A program made the position numbers and the translations under genes. Shown here one piece after another: positions 34,343 through 47,906 of a stretch of DNA of 64,000 bases (the stretch's first letter is position 1; every line of letters starts with the position of its first letter). Source of the DNA: Neostapfia colusana (lineage: Eukaryota; Streptophyta; Magnoliopsida; Poales; Poaceae); assembly GCA_030760725.1 (NCBI GenBank), contig JASWHV010000003.1, positions 61,771,264-61,835,263 on the forward strand, given 5' to 3'. Below the pieces are notes generated by a model. That model was not told the DNA's origin and searched no databases. It worked only from the letters and a program-made list of their open reading frames with translations.

Positions 34343-36293
34343 GTATTGGGAATAGCACGCTCGAAAAGAGCCTATTTTTGAAAACTTAGGAGTAGTCGAG
34401 TGAGGATTAGTCATTAAGCCCACATAAGGTCTATGATAGTAGTAGATACTAAGGTGGAAAAGCTAACTTATGTGTTATACATTCTGTAACGACGCTCCGA
34501 CGTCAGGTAAGAGGTAAGGTATGCCACCTCAGGCGGATCAATTGCGGTAACTCACCATACAAGTAATAGTATGGAAGGATATACCGTGGCTTGGCACGGT
34601 AGTGAATATGAGTCTCTGAACCTCTTCATGGTTCTGAGGGCATATGAAAACACTGATCTCCAGCGTGCTTTAGGCAAAAGTGAGAATACCCCATCGTGTG
34701 GTAAGCAACAGGATAGTATGTAACTCTTGAACGGTCAATGTTCAAAGGGTCATACGCAGCGCTCGCCATCGGCGTGCCTCCACGGTCATGAGGCAGTAGG
34801 TGGTATCTGTTGGGTTGATAAAATTCCAAACCATGATGACCCGTTCATGCTCTACTTGGGTTCCCCGTCGTGTGGTATAGAAACACGACCATGTACCTTG
34901 AGACGTGGCTTGACTCAAGGACGATCCGTATGGCAATGATACGGACCGTATGTTTTTATTATGATATGGAACTGTCTGAAATGTAAAAACACTTTTGTGT
35001 GCACCATTATTGTGTGTTCTTTTGCAGGTACATTAACCACGTTAGTGCATGACGTTTAGAAACTGTATGTGAGTGACGTTCTTAGTTCCACCATTTGACA
35101 CACATATGCCGGAATACCGGCTTAGGATTTTTCTTTGGTGAGGAAACGTAGTACCGAGACTGCATAAAAAGATACTTTTAAAGAAAAGAGTCAAAATGAA
35201 GTTTAGGATTCCATTTAGGGGTTAGTAAACTCCTATATTGAACCAAGAGTCAATTGGGAGTATAGATTCAATTTCAAAGGCTTAGGAACAACCTCCCCTG
35301 TTTTCGGCAGAAATTGTGCTGAGCATAAGCAGAGCATAACTTAGGATTGGTTGAACCAATGGAAGTGTGGGATACCATTCTGGAAAGGTTTTGAAGTCCT
35401 CTACAACTTTTCTGTAGAGTTACAGAACAATATATCCCTCCAGCTGGATGAAAATCTCAGATGAGTAGGCATTGTCCAGAAACAGGGCAGACCAAAATAC
35501 TCTCTGGAATTTTCTGTATTTCGACCACAATTTTTTGTAGAAAAATTTATAAGAGTCAAGTAAGACATCTTTGGAAAGTATAGGAAATGTGCTACAACTT
35601 TGTAGTTCAGTGTTTCCCAAGATTGAAGAAATCTTAGTTGGAACTTTGTGAATAAAACAGCCACTTGCAAAGAAGGTGCTGTCAAAATTCCTAAGAAAAT
35701 TCTGTCAACCTTTAGAAGTCATAACTCGTAAATTAGGAAGGACAGAGAGGCAAATAAATACAATATGGATTCCTGGTTGAGTCTACTACAACTGTGTTGT
35801 TGAACTCTAGTCCATATTTTGCTTCTAAAGTGGTCAAAACTGTTGAATTATCCAGACTTGTCAGCTGGACCAGAAGCTGGACAGTGAACCCCATGTTGAG
35901 GTGTTTCAACCAAAACACTTAATTTCACAATTCGACGTCCAGTGGCTGTTGTAAAACAGTGAGTGAAGTCGAAAAGTGGATGCATTTGAATTATCATTTC
36001 GAGCGAGGACATGTTAGGGTCCAGTACAATAGCGAGGAATTACGCATGCTAACACACTTAACATCCCGTGGCGACCAACGATGGTCAAAATGAACTTTTA
36101 ATCCATAAAGTTCAATACTTTGGAACTCGATCGTGTGACAGGGTCAAGGGATGTATATGTTGCATAAAGTTTATACTTTATCCATATGTATGATTGTTAT
36201 ACACATTATTTATTCCATTTCTCGCACTACTATTGAATAAACTAGATACAATAAACCAACATGTGCTGATCATTTAAATAATATGAATGCGGA
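34343..36293 (+). other. Untranslated leader of element B
   Basis: About 1.95 kb without a credible ORF. It resembles the leaders of A and C in length and parts of its sequence (for example the CGTACGTCTC-like and CCGTATGGCAATGA segments). There is no ORF0. Confidence 0.7.
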
Positions 36294-39200
36294 ATGGTGC
36301 GTACACGGGCTACGCAAGAGGAGGGAGGTCCAAGTCAGGTTCGTGGTGATGAGTCTCCACCTCCGGAGCAAACCACGACGCAGCAACAACCACCTCCTCC
36401 ACCGCCAGAACTTCCAAGAAATCTTGCGGAGGTTCTCGCCGCAGTGCTCGGCTCGCGCGATGAGCAAACCGAGTTGCTGCGAATGCTAGTCCAGCAGAAT
36501 GCGTCCCATCAGGGAGGACGCTAAGAAAATGGGCAACGCCAGCCCAAACAAAGTTCTTATTCAGAATTCCTGGCGACCAATCCACCGGTCTTCATGGAGG
36601 CCGAAGAGCCTTTAGAGGCGGACAGCTTTATCCGCACTCTAGAGGCGAAGTTCGGGCTGCCACGATGCACTGAACACTAGAAGGCGCTGTATGCAGCGCA
36701 ACAGCTTCAAGAAGAAGCCGGTACATGGTGGGCAAACTACATCGCCTCATTATCGGCTGGACATGCCGTCACATGGGCGGAGTTCCGGGAGGCGTTCCGC
36801 GCCTACCATATACCTCCCGGTGTTATGGAAAGGAAGCTCCAGGAGTTCCTGGCGCTACAGCAAGGCGAGAGGAGTGCTCATGAGTACAACAGGTTATTCA
36901 ACCGGCTGGCGCAGTATGCGTCAGGATTTGTGAGAACGGAAGACGACAAGCGCAACGCGTTCTTCCGGGGCCTGAATTCCAAGGTGAAGGTCCATCTCGC
37001 CCAAAGCAATCACGGCACATTCAACGACCTTGTTAATGCCGCGATTTTACAAGAGAATGCTCAGCGCGAGCGCGGTTCTGATAAGAGGAAACGCAGCGCG
37101 CTGACGAGCAGCAGTGGTGGAGCACCACAAAAATAGCGCGTGGTGTATCGCTCACCATCCGGTCAGAGATGGCAGCCACCGGCACGACCGCCTCAGTTCC
37201 GCGGTCGGCAATATAATGCGCCGCGCTTCCGACCGACGTATCCACCACAGCAACACAAGCAGCAAAGGATGGTCCCGTGTGCGCCTCAGTTTCAACAGCG
37301 TGCACGAGGATTCCATCCTCAAGTCGGTGGGACCCCGACACCTTACATGTGCTTCACGTGTGGCTTTGTCAGGCATATTTCGAGGGACTGCCCCGAGCCG
37401 CGACAGGGCAGAGTTGCAGCACCGTACCAGGGTGCTAATCAGCCCCGTAATCAGCTCAAGAAACCAGCACCAAAATCCGGCAACGTCGACCACTTAGACA
37501 TCGAAGACGTGCCGGAAGGCGAACCCGTCCTCACGGGTACGTTTTCTTACTTAGATCATCCCGTAGTCATACTTTTTGACTCCGGTGCCACCCATAATTT
37601 CATAAGTCAGTTTTATGTTAATAGATATCAATTGCCTATCGTTCCCACAAATAGTTCATACTTGATATGCTCTCCGGGTGGGAAAATAATAGCTGATAGA
37701 ATGGTCTATAGAGCACCATTACAATTGGGTGGGAATCTATATCCGACTTCTCTAATTATGTTAGAGAGTCAAAAACTTGATGTCAATTTAGGAATGTCAT
37801 GGCTACATCGCCATGGTGCTGTTCTTGACATCATTCCACATGTGGTTCGTTTAAACTCTCCACTTCATGAACCACATGTTCTTATTCTTGACCGTTCGGT
37901 TCAAGAAGCTCCAGCCACATATAACATGGAAACCACAAAACTTGAGGATATCCGTGTGGTCCGTGAATACCCGGATGTCTTTCCGGATGATCTTCCGGGC
38001 ATGCCACCCGAAAGAGATGTCGAGTTCAAGATTGAACTTGTACCTGGGACGACGCCGATATCATGGAGACCGTACAAGATGGCTCCAAATGAGCTAGCTG
38101 AACTGAAGGAGCAGCTCAATGATTTAATGACGAAGGGTTTCATTCGCCCGAGCTCCTCGCCATGGGGATGCTCGGCGCTGTTTGTGAAGAAGAAGGATGA
38201 AACCTTGAGGTTGTGTGTGGACTACCGATCTCTCAACGCCATTACCATCAAGAATAAATATCCACTGCCCCGCATCGATATTCTCTTCGATCAACTTGTG
38301 GGTGCGAGTGTATTTTCAAAGATGGATCTTCACTCTGGATATCACCAAATCAAGATCCGAGCGGAGGATATTCTGAAGACGGCCTTCTCGACGAGATACG
38401 GATTGTATGAATACCTCGTCATGTCCTTTGGTCTCACCAACGCCCCGGCACACTTCATGTATCTCATGAACTCAGTGTTCATGCCGAAGTTGGACAAATT
38501 TGTGGTGGTGTTCATAGACGACATCTTGGTTTACTCCAAGTCTGAAGAGGAACACGCCAAACATCTGCATATCGTGCTTCAATGATTGCGAGACCATAAA
38601 CTTTATGCCAAGTTCAGCAAGTGCGAGTTTTGGATCAGCCAAGTGCCATTTCTTGATCATATTATTTCTGCAGAAGGCATTGCAGTTGATCCAAGCAAAA
38701 TCGAACAAGTGCTGAAATGGAAATCCCCCACATCAGTCCACGAAGTCAGGAGTTTCCTCAGGTTAGCTGGATATTACCGGAGATTCATACCGAATTTCTC
38801 CAAGCTTCCTAGGCCGATGACTGAACTGTTGAAGAAGGGGATCAAATATGTTTGGAGCTCAGCTTGTGAAGAAGCTTTCCAAGCATTAGTGAAGCATCTT
38901 ACAACAGCCCTGGTGTTAGCTCAACCGGATACAACCAAGCCCTTCGACGTATTTTGTGATGCGTCTGGCATCGGGCTTGGCTGTGTATTGATGCAAGGAG
39001 GAAGAGTGGTCACTTATGGCTCACGTCAACTTCGTAACCACGAGCAGCACTACCTGACTCATGATCTTGAGCTTGCTTCTGTGGTGTTGCCGTTGAAAAT
39101 GTGGAGGCACTATTTGCTTGGGAACTTAGTGCACCTCTACACCTACCACAAGAGTTTGAAGTATATATTCACTCAGAAGGAGTTGAATATGCGGCAAAGG

Positions 39201-40827
39201 AGATGGATAGAACTGATCAAAGACTATGAGATCGAGATTCACTACCATCCCGGTAAGGCAAACGTGGTTGCCGACGCCTTAAGCCGCAAATCTCATGTCA
39301 ACAATCTGTCCATCACCCCACTTGAAGAGGAGGAGCCGAGTCTGTACTTGGTTCCACATGGGACATTATCTAATCTTGCTCCGTCCCTACCATACGAGAG
39401 GAGATTATGGAAGCTCAGAAGAAAGACATGGGAATGTAGCACATTCGGAGAAGAATGAAGAAGGGTGAAATGAAATTCTTCCGAAGGGATGAACACGGGA
39501 CGCTATGGTTTAAAGACCATATAGTGGTACCCCGTGACATGAAGCTTCGGAAGAAAATCTTGGACGAGGCTCATTTGTCCAAGTATTCTATTCATCCGGG
39601 CAGCAACAAGATGTACCAGGATCTTAAAACTAGGTTTTGGTGGACACGGATGGAAAGAGAAATCGCAAAGTACGTATCCGAAGATACGTGTTGGCGGGTG
39701 AAAGCTGACCATATGCGTAAAGCTGGACAGCTACAGCCATTGAACATTCTGGCATGGAAGTGGGAGGATATCAGCATGGATTTCATAGTCGGGTTACCTC
39801 TCACGTCTCACAAGCATGACTCAATTTCGGTGATAGTCGATCGACTAACCAAGTCGGCTCATTTTATTCCAGTACATACAAATTACGTGGCCAAGCAAAA
39901 TGCGGAGCTGTATATTGCAAGAATTTTATGCTTGCACGGTGTTCCCCGCTCCATTATTTCAGATCGCGGTGCGCTGTTCATCGCTTGGTTCTGGGAACAG
40001 CTGCACGCATCATTGGGGACCAAACTGATTCGAAGTTCCGCATATCACCCGCAGACAGATGGTCAAACTGAACGGGTGAATCAAGTGCTGGAAGACATGC
40101 TACGCGCTTGTGCCATCCACCACGGCAAGAATTGGGACGATCATTTGCCGCTGGCGGAGTTTTCTTACAACAATGGCTATGAAGCTAGCATCAAGATGGC
40201 GCCGTATGAAGCTCTCTACAGCCAGAAATGTCGCACACCCGTCAACTGGTGCGAGTACGGCGAGCGAGTTATCTACGGCATTGAACTTGTGAAGGAGCTG
40301 AAGAATGAGTGCGAGTAATCCAAGCCAATCTCAAGGCTGCTCAATCTCGTCAGAAGAGCTATGCGGACAAAAGACGCCGCCCTCTCCACTTTGACATCGG
40401 AGACCATGTTTATGTCCATGTGTCTCCGATGAAGGGAGTCCATCATTTTGGAGTGAAGGGTAAACTTGCGCCGTGGTTCATTGGTCCGTTTGCCGTCATT
40501 GAAAAATGCGGACCCGTGGCCTATCGCCTGGAATTACCAGCGTCACTCGCAGGAATTCACAATGTTTTCCACATCTCTCAGCTGAGGAAGTGCCTCAAAC
40601 CCTCCGCTGAAATCCGCACTGAATACATAGAAGTTCTTCAACCGGACCTCACGTACACGGAGTATCCAATCCGGATTACCGATGAAAAGACTCGCACCAC
40701 AAGAAACCGGACCCTATGGTTCTACAAGGTCTTGTGGAGTAACCATACCGCTGATGAGGCGACGTGGGAAAGCAAGGAGTATCTACAAACATATTATCCG
40801 GACTTGCTATCATCGTATACCTGGTAA
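36294..40827 (+). pseudogene. Element B gag-pro-pol polyprotein, broken by stops and two frameshifts
   Basis: It starts at ATG 36294 (MVRTRATQEEGG). In-frame stops occur at 36522, 36678, 37137 and 38583. There is a frameshift near 39385 between RNase H and integrase, and another near 40290 between the integrase core and C-terminus. Visible domains: capsid (36550-37030), CCHC knuckle CFTCGFVRHISRDC (about 37350), protease DSGATHNFI (37579), RT with FIDD (about 38513), RNase H, integrase core and chromodomain-like end (YKVLWSNHTADEATWE). RNase H reads TYHKS where relatives have TDHKS, losing a conserved acidic residue, and the integrase zinc site has lost one cysteine position (SEDTC for SECDTC). 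It is clearly non-autonomous. Confidence 0.9.
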
Positions 40828-40891
40828 TGTTTCCCCCACTTTGCATTTCTTTTTGAATCTTGGGACGAGATTCTTTTTAAGGGGGGAGGGA

Positions 40892-43800
40892 TGTAAAATC
40901 CCCAAAGAAGAGGTAGCAAGAATTTTCAGCTCATGTACACTTAGGAAAAATGAGGGGAATTAAAACTTTGACTTATAACGGTATAGGTTCAAAGTGAGGA
41001 TTCAAACTTCCCAAAACTTTCAAACATGGGGATCTAAATTCATAACGTGGGTCTTCATATTTCAAATATTAAACCTTCCAAATTTCAGCTCATTTGGAGG
41101 AGTTTTAAATATTTGTTTGGGATTAAAAGGGGAAACCCTCTAATCTGAATTTCAAATTCAGTTTCAAATTCCAACCCCTCAATTTGCAAATTTGGTTCAA
41201 CAAATGTGTTCTCCACATTTGAATTAACAGCCATGCCAAAAATCAGAAATTTTGGGCCTGGTTTGCTATGTTTTTGGAGCAAGGCAAAGGGGAGAATTCA
41301 AATTCATTTCAAATCCAAATGACCCAACACAATTCAAACTTCACACCAGAATTCAAATCATTTGAATTCAGCAAGTTTAAACCATGACTTGGTGTGAATG
41401 TATAGCTTTAAATGTTGAGTAGCTGGGGAGGAAATATCAGTGGGAATTTGGATGAAAATTGGAGGTGGTGGGACCCAATTGTCAGCCACACAAAGGAACA
41501 AACCGACCTGTTTTTCCCCTTGGATGATCACAGCGCACCAGCGCTCGGCTGCTACCCGCGCCTGAGTCTCCACCGAGCTGGTTCTCTCTGCCCCCGACGT
41601 CGGCGCGCGCGTGGGCGATCAGAGCAGCCGCCCGAGTGCCCCAGCTCTATTTCTCTTCCCCCTCAGCTCGTGTTGCGCCACAGCTGCTTCATTCACACCG
41701 AACACCACCGGCAGTTTCTCTCCCGATCACACCACAGCCACCGAGCTCGGTTGCCCGAGCTCCCAACAGCGAAGAGCTGTGCCCACCAGTGCTCTAGCCG
41801 GCCAGCCCTTCTCCTTCCCTGTCCCGAGCTTGATTGCACCGGGAAAACAGCAAAATTGCCGTGGTTCTCGGGTGGACACTGAAAAACCGAGAGAGGTCAC
41901 CGTGGACAGCTCACACCGAGCAAGATCACGCCAAAACGAGTCAGCCCCTCGGTGCATCCTTGACCCTAGCTGCTCGAGCCCAAAGCTCAGCCCTAGACGT
42001 TGATCACAGGAGAAGAATTTCAAGATTTTCTCCCGGGCGGTACAGACCGACCCCGAGGTAGGAATCTGTCAAATTCTTCGTTAATTCGTGTTCCTGTTGA
42101 TCTAAACTGTACACAAAGCTTCCTAACTACTTGGCGCACTTCCTCCATCGATTTGAGACCTAGATATGGGGTGTAGAGGGAAAATTTCCGTGTCTTGATC
42201 ATGGCGCACCGCCGAACCCCATTGGGCGCACGGTGCCGATGGGTTTGCAGCGCTCCCCGATCAGTTTAGACTACACGTCGAGCTTCTACACCGTTCACTG
42301 ATGCTCTAGAGCCAAAATCCTGATCATTTGGTGAAGGAATGGGCCGCCGCGACATCGACGGAGACATAGGTCTCACTGTTGCCGGTGCGCGGTGGTTTCC
42401 GGGGAGAGTCGGCCGCCGGCGACCCTACCAGAGTGTTCAGCGTACTTGAAAACAGGGGCGAGGCCAGTTTGGGCTCGGGAGATGGCCGGGGAAGCCTTTC
42501 CCGCCACCCTCGCCGGAGCAATGCCGCTGCCTCTGTTTTGGCGCGAGGTAGAAGAAAGGGCTGATGGGTGGGGCCCACAGCCAGGATTTAAACATTTCCA
42601 GATTTTACTAATTCAGTTCAAACTTTGGAGACCCATAACTTTGTGTAGAAAACTCCAAAACGGATGAGACCAATTTTGTTGGAATCCTCATGAGGAGTAC
42701 TTCACAGATAAACAAATTGTTTGCTATGAAAATGCCCAGGAATTTCTGTAGAATTGTTTTTATTAAATCCCTTAGAGATTTATTACAGGAGCAATTCTTT
42801 ATGAAACATTCCCAAATTTGGGCAGCAAATCCTTTTCATAGTAACTGATCCAGGAGAAATTTGGGCTTCATTGGAGTTCATTTGCTAGGCTAAATTGCCT
42901 TCAAAGTTCAGCCTTTATTTGGAAATTCAAATTTAAACAGAAACTTTTTCAGAACTTCTATCCAACTTCAAAAATTCATATATCTCTGTTGGTAGCTCCC
43001 AAAATGGTGAAAATTTTTTTGTTAGAACCATGGAGACTTACCCTAATCAGGGCTTCCACTGTTAGCTATGTCAAAGCTCCTTATTTGGGCTCAAAATTCA
43101 GAGAAGCCTTGTGCTTGTGGGAATTTTGTAGACCACAATGTGCAATGACATTTCTCCAAATTTTGCTCAGATCATCCTTAGAGAGTCTAGTATCCACTGT
43201 AAAAATCCCAAAGCCAATTAAGGATCCTAAATAGTAGTAGCAATGAATAGAAGTGTAATTCTTATTAGTCCTTAATACTTATACATGTATTTTGCTACAT
43301 TTCATAATAGTGACCGAAGTTGAGGACGCACCGGAGCCCTTGGACGTCCTCCCACCTGAAGTTAACTTCCCGTTTGACTCGCAACCAGGCAAGCCCCGGT
43401 TTGCATTTAAGTACTTTTGCAAATTCTTTATTTGTATCACTTATGTCTAGGGTGAATGTTTGCATTAGAGTTAGGGTGATTGAAACCCCACTTGCATAAC
43501 ATTTTGAATCCTACGGAGAGTTGGGTAGTTTAAAGACTCGATGAGTAGAGAATGCCATGCTAATATGCTTAGGATCTCGGTAGAAGTTGAGTAGTTGGAA
43601 TCTACTCGCGAGGTAAGGCTTTATCAAACGGTTTGGTCAGAATAGAAAATGGCTTAAGAGTGGAGAAAATGAGACCCAGCAGGGGGGATAGGAAGCAGTG
43701 AGCGGAGGCCTCACGTGCGTATCCCTGTTGGTGTCGATTGAGGGCCGAGTTGTGTGCGGGCCTGCTGAACAAGTATCGAACAGTACCGGATGGCATACTA

Positions 43801-43901
43801 ACATAAGCAGGAAACTGATGTAATTGGTTAACCTGGGTGTCGAGGCTTACCCAACCGTAAATAGGAGTAGGTTGAGGGTAGCAAGGTGTAAATCTGCCGG
43901 C
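40892..43901 (+). mobile_element. Right LTR of element B, part 1
   Basis: It starts TGTAAAATCCCC after the polypurine tract AAGGGGGGAGGGA. It is interrupted by element A after CCGGC (43897-43901). Exon-like block 1 is at 43311-43388 (78 nt, same phase and GC donor as in the left LTR). Confidence 0.93.
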
Positions 43902-46900
43902 TGTGGGGGACCGGAATCCGCTCATCCACGATCGCAGAGGGTGGTGCCGCGCGATGCGACACCCGACAGCACACGTCATAAGAACATAATAGATTACATG
44001 GGAAAAACAACTGAAACTGTACAAACAGGTACAAACTTCAGTTACAACATTTGTTTATATTACACAGCAGAAGTCTACACTATACAACTCACGCCCGCCT
44101 ATCTAGCAAAAGTGGTTGCCCAGCCCTAGGGCAACCCACACTAGCTACACTCCTCAGCTCAGCGCGGCGTGTACGGCTCCCACTCAGCCGTGGTCCCCGA
44201 CGGAGGGTAACCCTCGCCGGTGGATTCGTACTCCGAGTCCGTGGGTGGCTCCTCACCTGAAAAACACTCAAGCAGCAACCGTGAGCACGAAGGCTCAGCA
44301 AGGCTTAACCGACTCACCTAAGCATGAAACTCTACATGAGGGGTACAATGGACATAGGATAGTAACATTTCAGCAAAAGGACACGCCTACAAGTTCATCC
44401 TTAGTTCATCTTTTAGCAACAAGTTAACAGTTCATGAAATCTGAAATTTAGTAAGCAGTATTTGGTGGCACCCATGTAGCAATACAATTATATCAACCAG
44501 CAATATTGAATCAACAGGTTTCATCCATTAATCTACGTCACGACTCAGTGACCAAGTGGTACTCTTCACCGCGAGGGACGGCGAATCGATTCGATATACA
44601 CCTGCAGGGAAACCCAAAGAGCACGTCACGTACGCCCACCCGTGGAGCTGCACAGCACGCTCACTCGATGTCGTACGGGACAACATTTCACCCAACAGCC
44701 CAAACGTCGAACCGGTCGCACCGAAACGAGCAGGAGGTTCCCCACACGGAGCATCTCTCTATGCCCATTGGCAGATTTCCACCTTGCTGCCCTCAACCTA
44801 CACCTATAAATCGGTGTGCTATGCCTCGACGCCCGGAGGTTTAGGCTACATCGGTTTATCGGGGCCCATATATCCGATATGCCTTCGGTACGTTCAAACT
44901 TGATCAGCGTGGGCCGCACACTGATCGGTCCTCAATCGACACGGACAGGGCTGCGCACACAAGACTCCCTCTTGCTGTGCCCTAGCCCCTGCCTAGTCTC
45001 ATTTTCATTACTAAAATGATCTCACGTCACTCAACCGAACCCGTGTGTCCCAAGCCTATCTCGCGAGTAGATTCCAACTACTCGACTTGTACAGAAGCCC
45101 TATGAATTATTAAGCATAGCCTGTCTACTCGAGATCTTAGACACTACCCTCACTCTTAGGGAAAATTTCTGGTTATGCAAGTGGGGTTCCATCCATCCTA
45201 CACCTGATGCACAATCATACCTTATATGACACGTGTAAACAAAATAAAACTTATAAAAAGGTTAATGCAAACCGGGGCTTGCCTTGTTGCTGCTGGTCAG
45301 GGGTTAAGTCTTCGTCCGGAAGAAGGAAGTCCAGCACTTCCGGAGTCTCTTCTTCAACTGCTACACGTTAATGAAATACTACATGTTAATTTAGATGCAA
45401 ATGTGAGTTTTAGAGTAAGACTTCTACTATTAGTTCTAATAACCAGCCTCTAACACCTGGAACTTTGTTTAAGAATTTAAAGATGAACTGGTGTTGGGGG
45501 TTTGGCTTGGACTTAATCACATGGTTAAATGCTAAGTGGTTTTCCCCCTTTTCCATATTAATCCCTTAAGTGGTTAAGCAGGACAGGGGTGATCTAGAGC
45601 TCCAATGGAGCTGAGAATTTTCGTGTGAGTTCCTTGTCACAAGAAACTCTCTGGACCAAACCTTAGCACTTTTCATGGAATGGTTTGCTCAGAATAATTC
45701 TCTTGGCAAATCAGCAAAGAAGAATTTATTCTGAGGTAATACCCCTGTTCATGCCCAACTTAATGAACTACAATTTCAATTATAGTTCATAGAGTTTGCA
45801 TGAATTTTCCTAGCATTTTTGGAGTTAAGATTTGCCCAGGACTGAATTTCCAAGTTTCGGGAAATTCTCTGAAAATGTTTCTGTGTTCAAATGAACACAG
45901 CACCTTCCAATTTGAATTGCTCTGACCAAATCAACTCCAAATGGTCTGAAACTTTTACAGGTGTTCACTAATGTCCTAAAGAACATTCTGGCAAAATTTG
46001 GGGATTTTTGGATGAACCAAACTCCCTCTAAAATTATTTTGCTGAAAAGCTTTAAAGACTTCCAGAATTAATCAATGGGTTTCATAAAAATTGGGTTTCA
46101 GATTTGGCTTGTACTCTGTTAGAGGAATCCAACAAAAAAATTTTCATAATTTTTGGATTCTCCTAACCCAAGTTGTGGTCCTCCAAAGTTTGAACTACAA
46201 ACTGGACATTTCAAAATGTTTAAATGTCTGCCGGTGGGTCCCACCCGGCAGTCTTCTCCTTCCTCGCGCCAAACAGGGGCCCGCGGCGGTGCACTCCAGC
46301 GAGCGTCGCCGGAACTGCTTTCCTGGCCGTCTCGCGGCCCCAAACTTGCCGCCCCGCCCTAACTCACGTCGCTGAACTCGTCGGTGGCGTCGCCGGCGGC
46401 CGTAGCTCACCGGAACAGGGCTCCCGACGGTGACAGCGGCGGTTAGGGTTCCGGTGTGGTCGGGAATGCGTTACAACGCATCAAAATGATTGGCAAAGGG
46501 TCGGAGAGCACCACGGGAGCTCGAGGGTGATGGAAATGGCCGCCAAACCCCATGAAAAGGTCGGCAACCTAGAGCTCCACGGTGAACCGAGCTGTTATTC
46601 TATGGCGGCCCGAAAAACAACCTAAACCCGGCCATTTCTGGGTCATTTCCCTTGATTCTTGGTCGAGGAGGGCCGCTAGGGAGTGAGGAAGGTGTTGGCA
46701 AGCCTGCGCGGCCAATAGCTAAACGAGTAGCAGGAATTTTGGGGTAGACCGCGCTCTACCCGAATGCACTACGTTTCGGAAGAACTGGAAATACTCTTCA
46801 TCCGGTGGTTCAACCGCTATTCGGCTTGCATCTACACGATCTAGAGAGCACGGCGCACCTTTTTCCTGTAGGAGTCCGGCGGTGAAACTGGCCGTGGCGT

Positions 46901-47840
46901 GCTGTCCACGGGGAGCAGTCCTCGCCTTTCCGCCGGTGGCCTGAGCTCTCAGTGGCGATCGTCGATTTGTGGTCGAGTGCGGTGCTAACACCGCAGGGTG
47001 GTGAGATGGCTAGCTATAGCACACACCGGCGCTCCCTTTCTGTGTTGGGAGCTCGGGCAAAGGCCGAGCGGACGTCGGCGTGCAGGGGAGGATCGGGGGA
47101 GCGGCGTCGGTGACCGAGCAGAGCGGGGGCTCGCTGTTTTGCAAAGAAGCACGCGTACGTCTTCGGTGGCTTGGCGAGGGGGTCACGTAGAGGAGAGGGC
47201 GCGCCGTTTCCCGGCTGCCAGCGCGAGCGACGGGAACCAGGAGGTGGCCGTTCGGCCGGCGGTGCGCGCGCGGCAGCTGGCTGCGCTCGGTTGACTGAGA
47301 AACAGAGAGAAGACTTGGGGGCTAAGTCTATTTCACCCAATGACATGTGGGCCCCACTGGTCAGTGCTCTACCACCTCTCAAAAGATCTCCAAAACTTGA
47401 CAAAAGATGAATTCACATGTTGGAAATCTCAAACTGAGCTACATTGGTATGGTTTGGCAAATTTACCTCAAATTCAAATGTATATTTGAATTCTTGGCAT
47501 ATTTGGATCCTTTTTGGAAAAATGGGTAGCAAATCTTTTCAAAAATTTTTGAAACTTTGCCTCCCCACTAATTTGGACCTGAGGAATCCAATTATGCACT
47601 TTGATCCTTGTTTTAGCTGCTGCAATCATGAATTGGAATGCAACAGTTTTGAATCACCCTCTCATGTGTGAACATATGTGTATAAACCCTACTTTGTGAA
47701 AGTGAAGGCTTTCCCCTCTAATTACTCTTTTGATGGAGGTTACTCGCTCTTCACAATATTTTCTAAGATGTCCACAATAAAACTGTGGTGTTGTGAGGTG
47801 AAGAAAAGTTTTTGCAAGTCCCTTTTCTTGGGCTTTTACA
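43902..47840 (-). mobile_element. Left (3') LTR of element A (3939 bp)
   Basis: On the plus strand it runs TGTGGGGGACC to GGCTTTTACA. It is next to the polypurine tract (complement of CCCTCCCCCCTTAA) at 47842-47855. A GC-rich block lies at about 46240-47300. Confidence 0.93.
44159..45360 (-). other. Exon-like pair in A left LTR (45283-45360 and 44159-44256)
   Basis: On the minus strand the first block (78 nt) follows GTGTAG and ends CAACAAG|GCAAGC. From its third base it is open for 25 codons (VEEETPEVLDFLLPDE core). The second block follows TTTTTCAG and joins in frame to encode YPPSGTTAEWEPYTPR and then TGA, 257 bp before the LTR end. The intron-like gap is 1026 bp. In the right LTR the equivalent blocks are 55639-55716 and 54538-54635. 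They stay open, but the donor there is changed from GC to TC. Confidence 0.5.
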
Positions 47841-47906
47841 TCCCTCCCCCCTTAAAAGAATCTCGTCCCGAGATTACAAAAGAAGAGATAGCGATGTAGT
47901 AGGGAC

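Noticed and set aside
34727..34939. Short ORF in the B leader, partly shared with A and C leaders
   Set aside because: Shared nucleotide sequence explains the similarity; frames are not kept open between elements.
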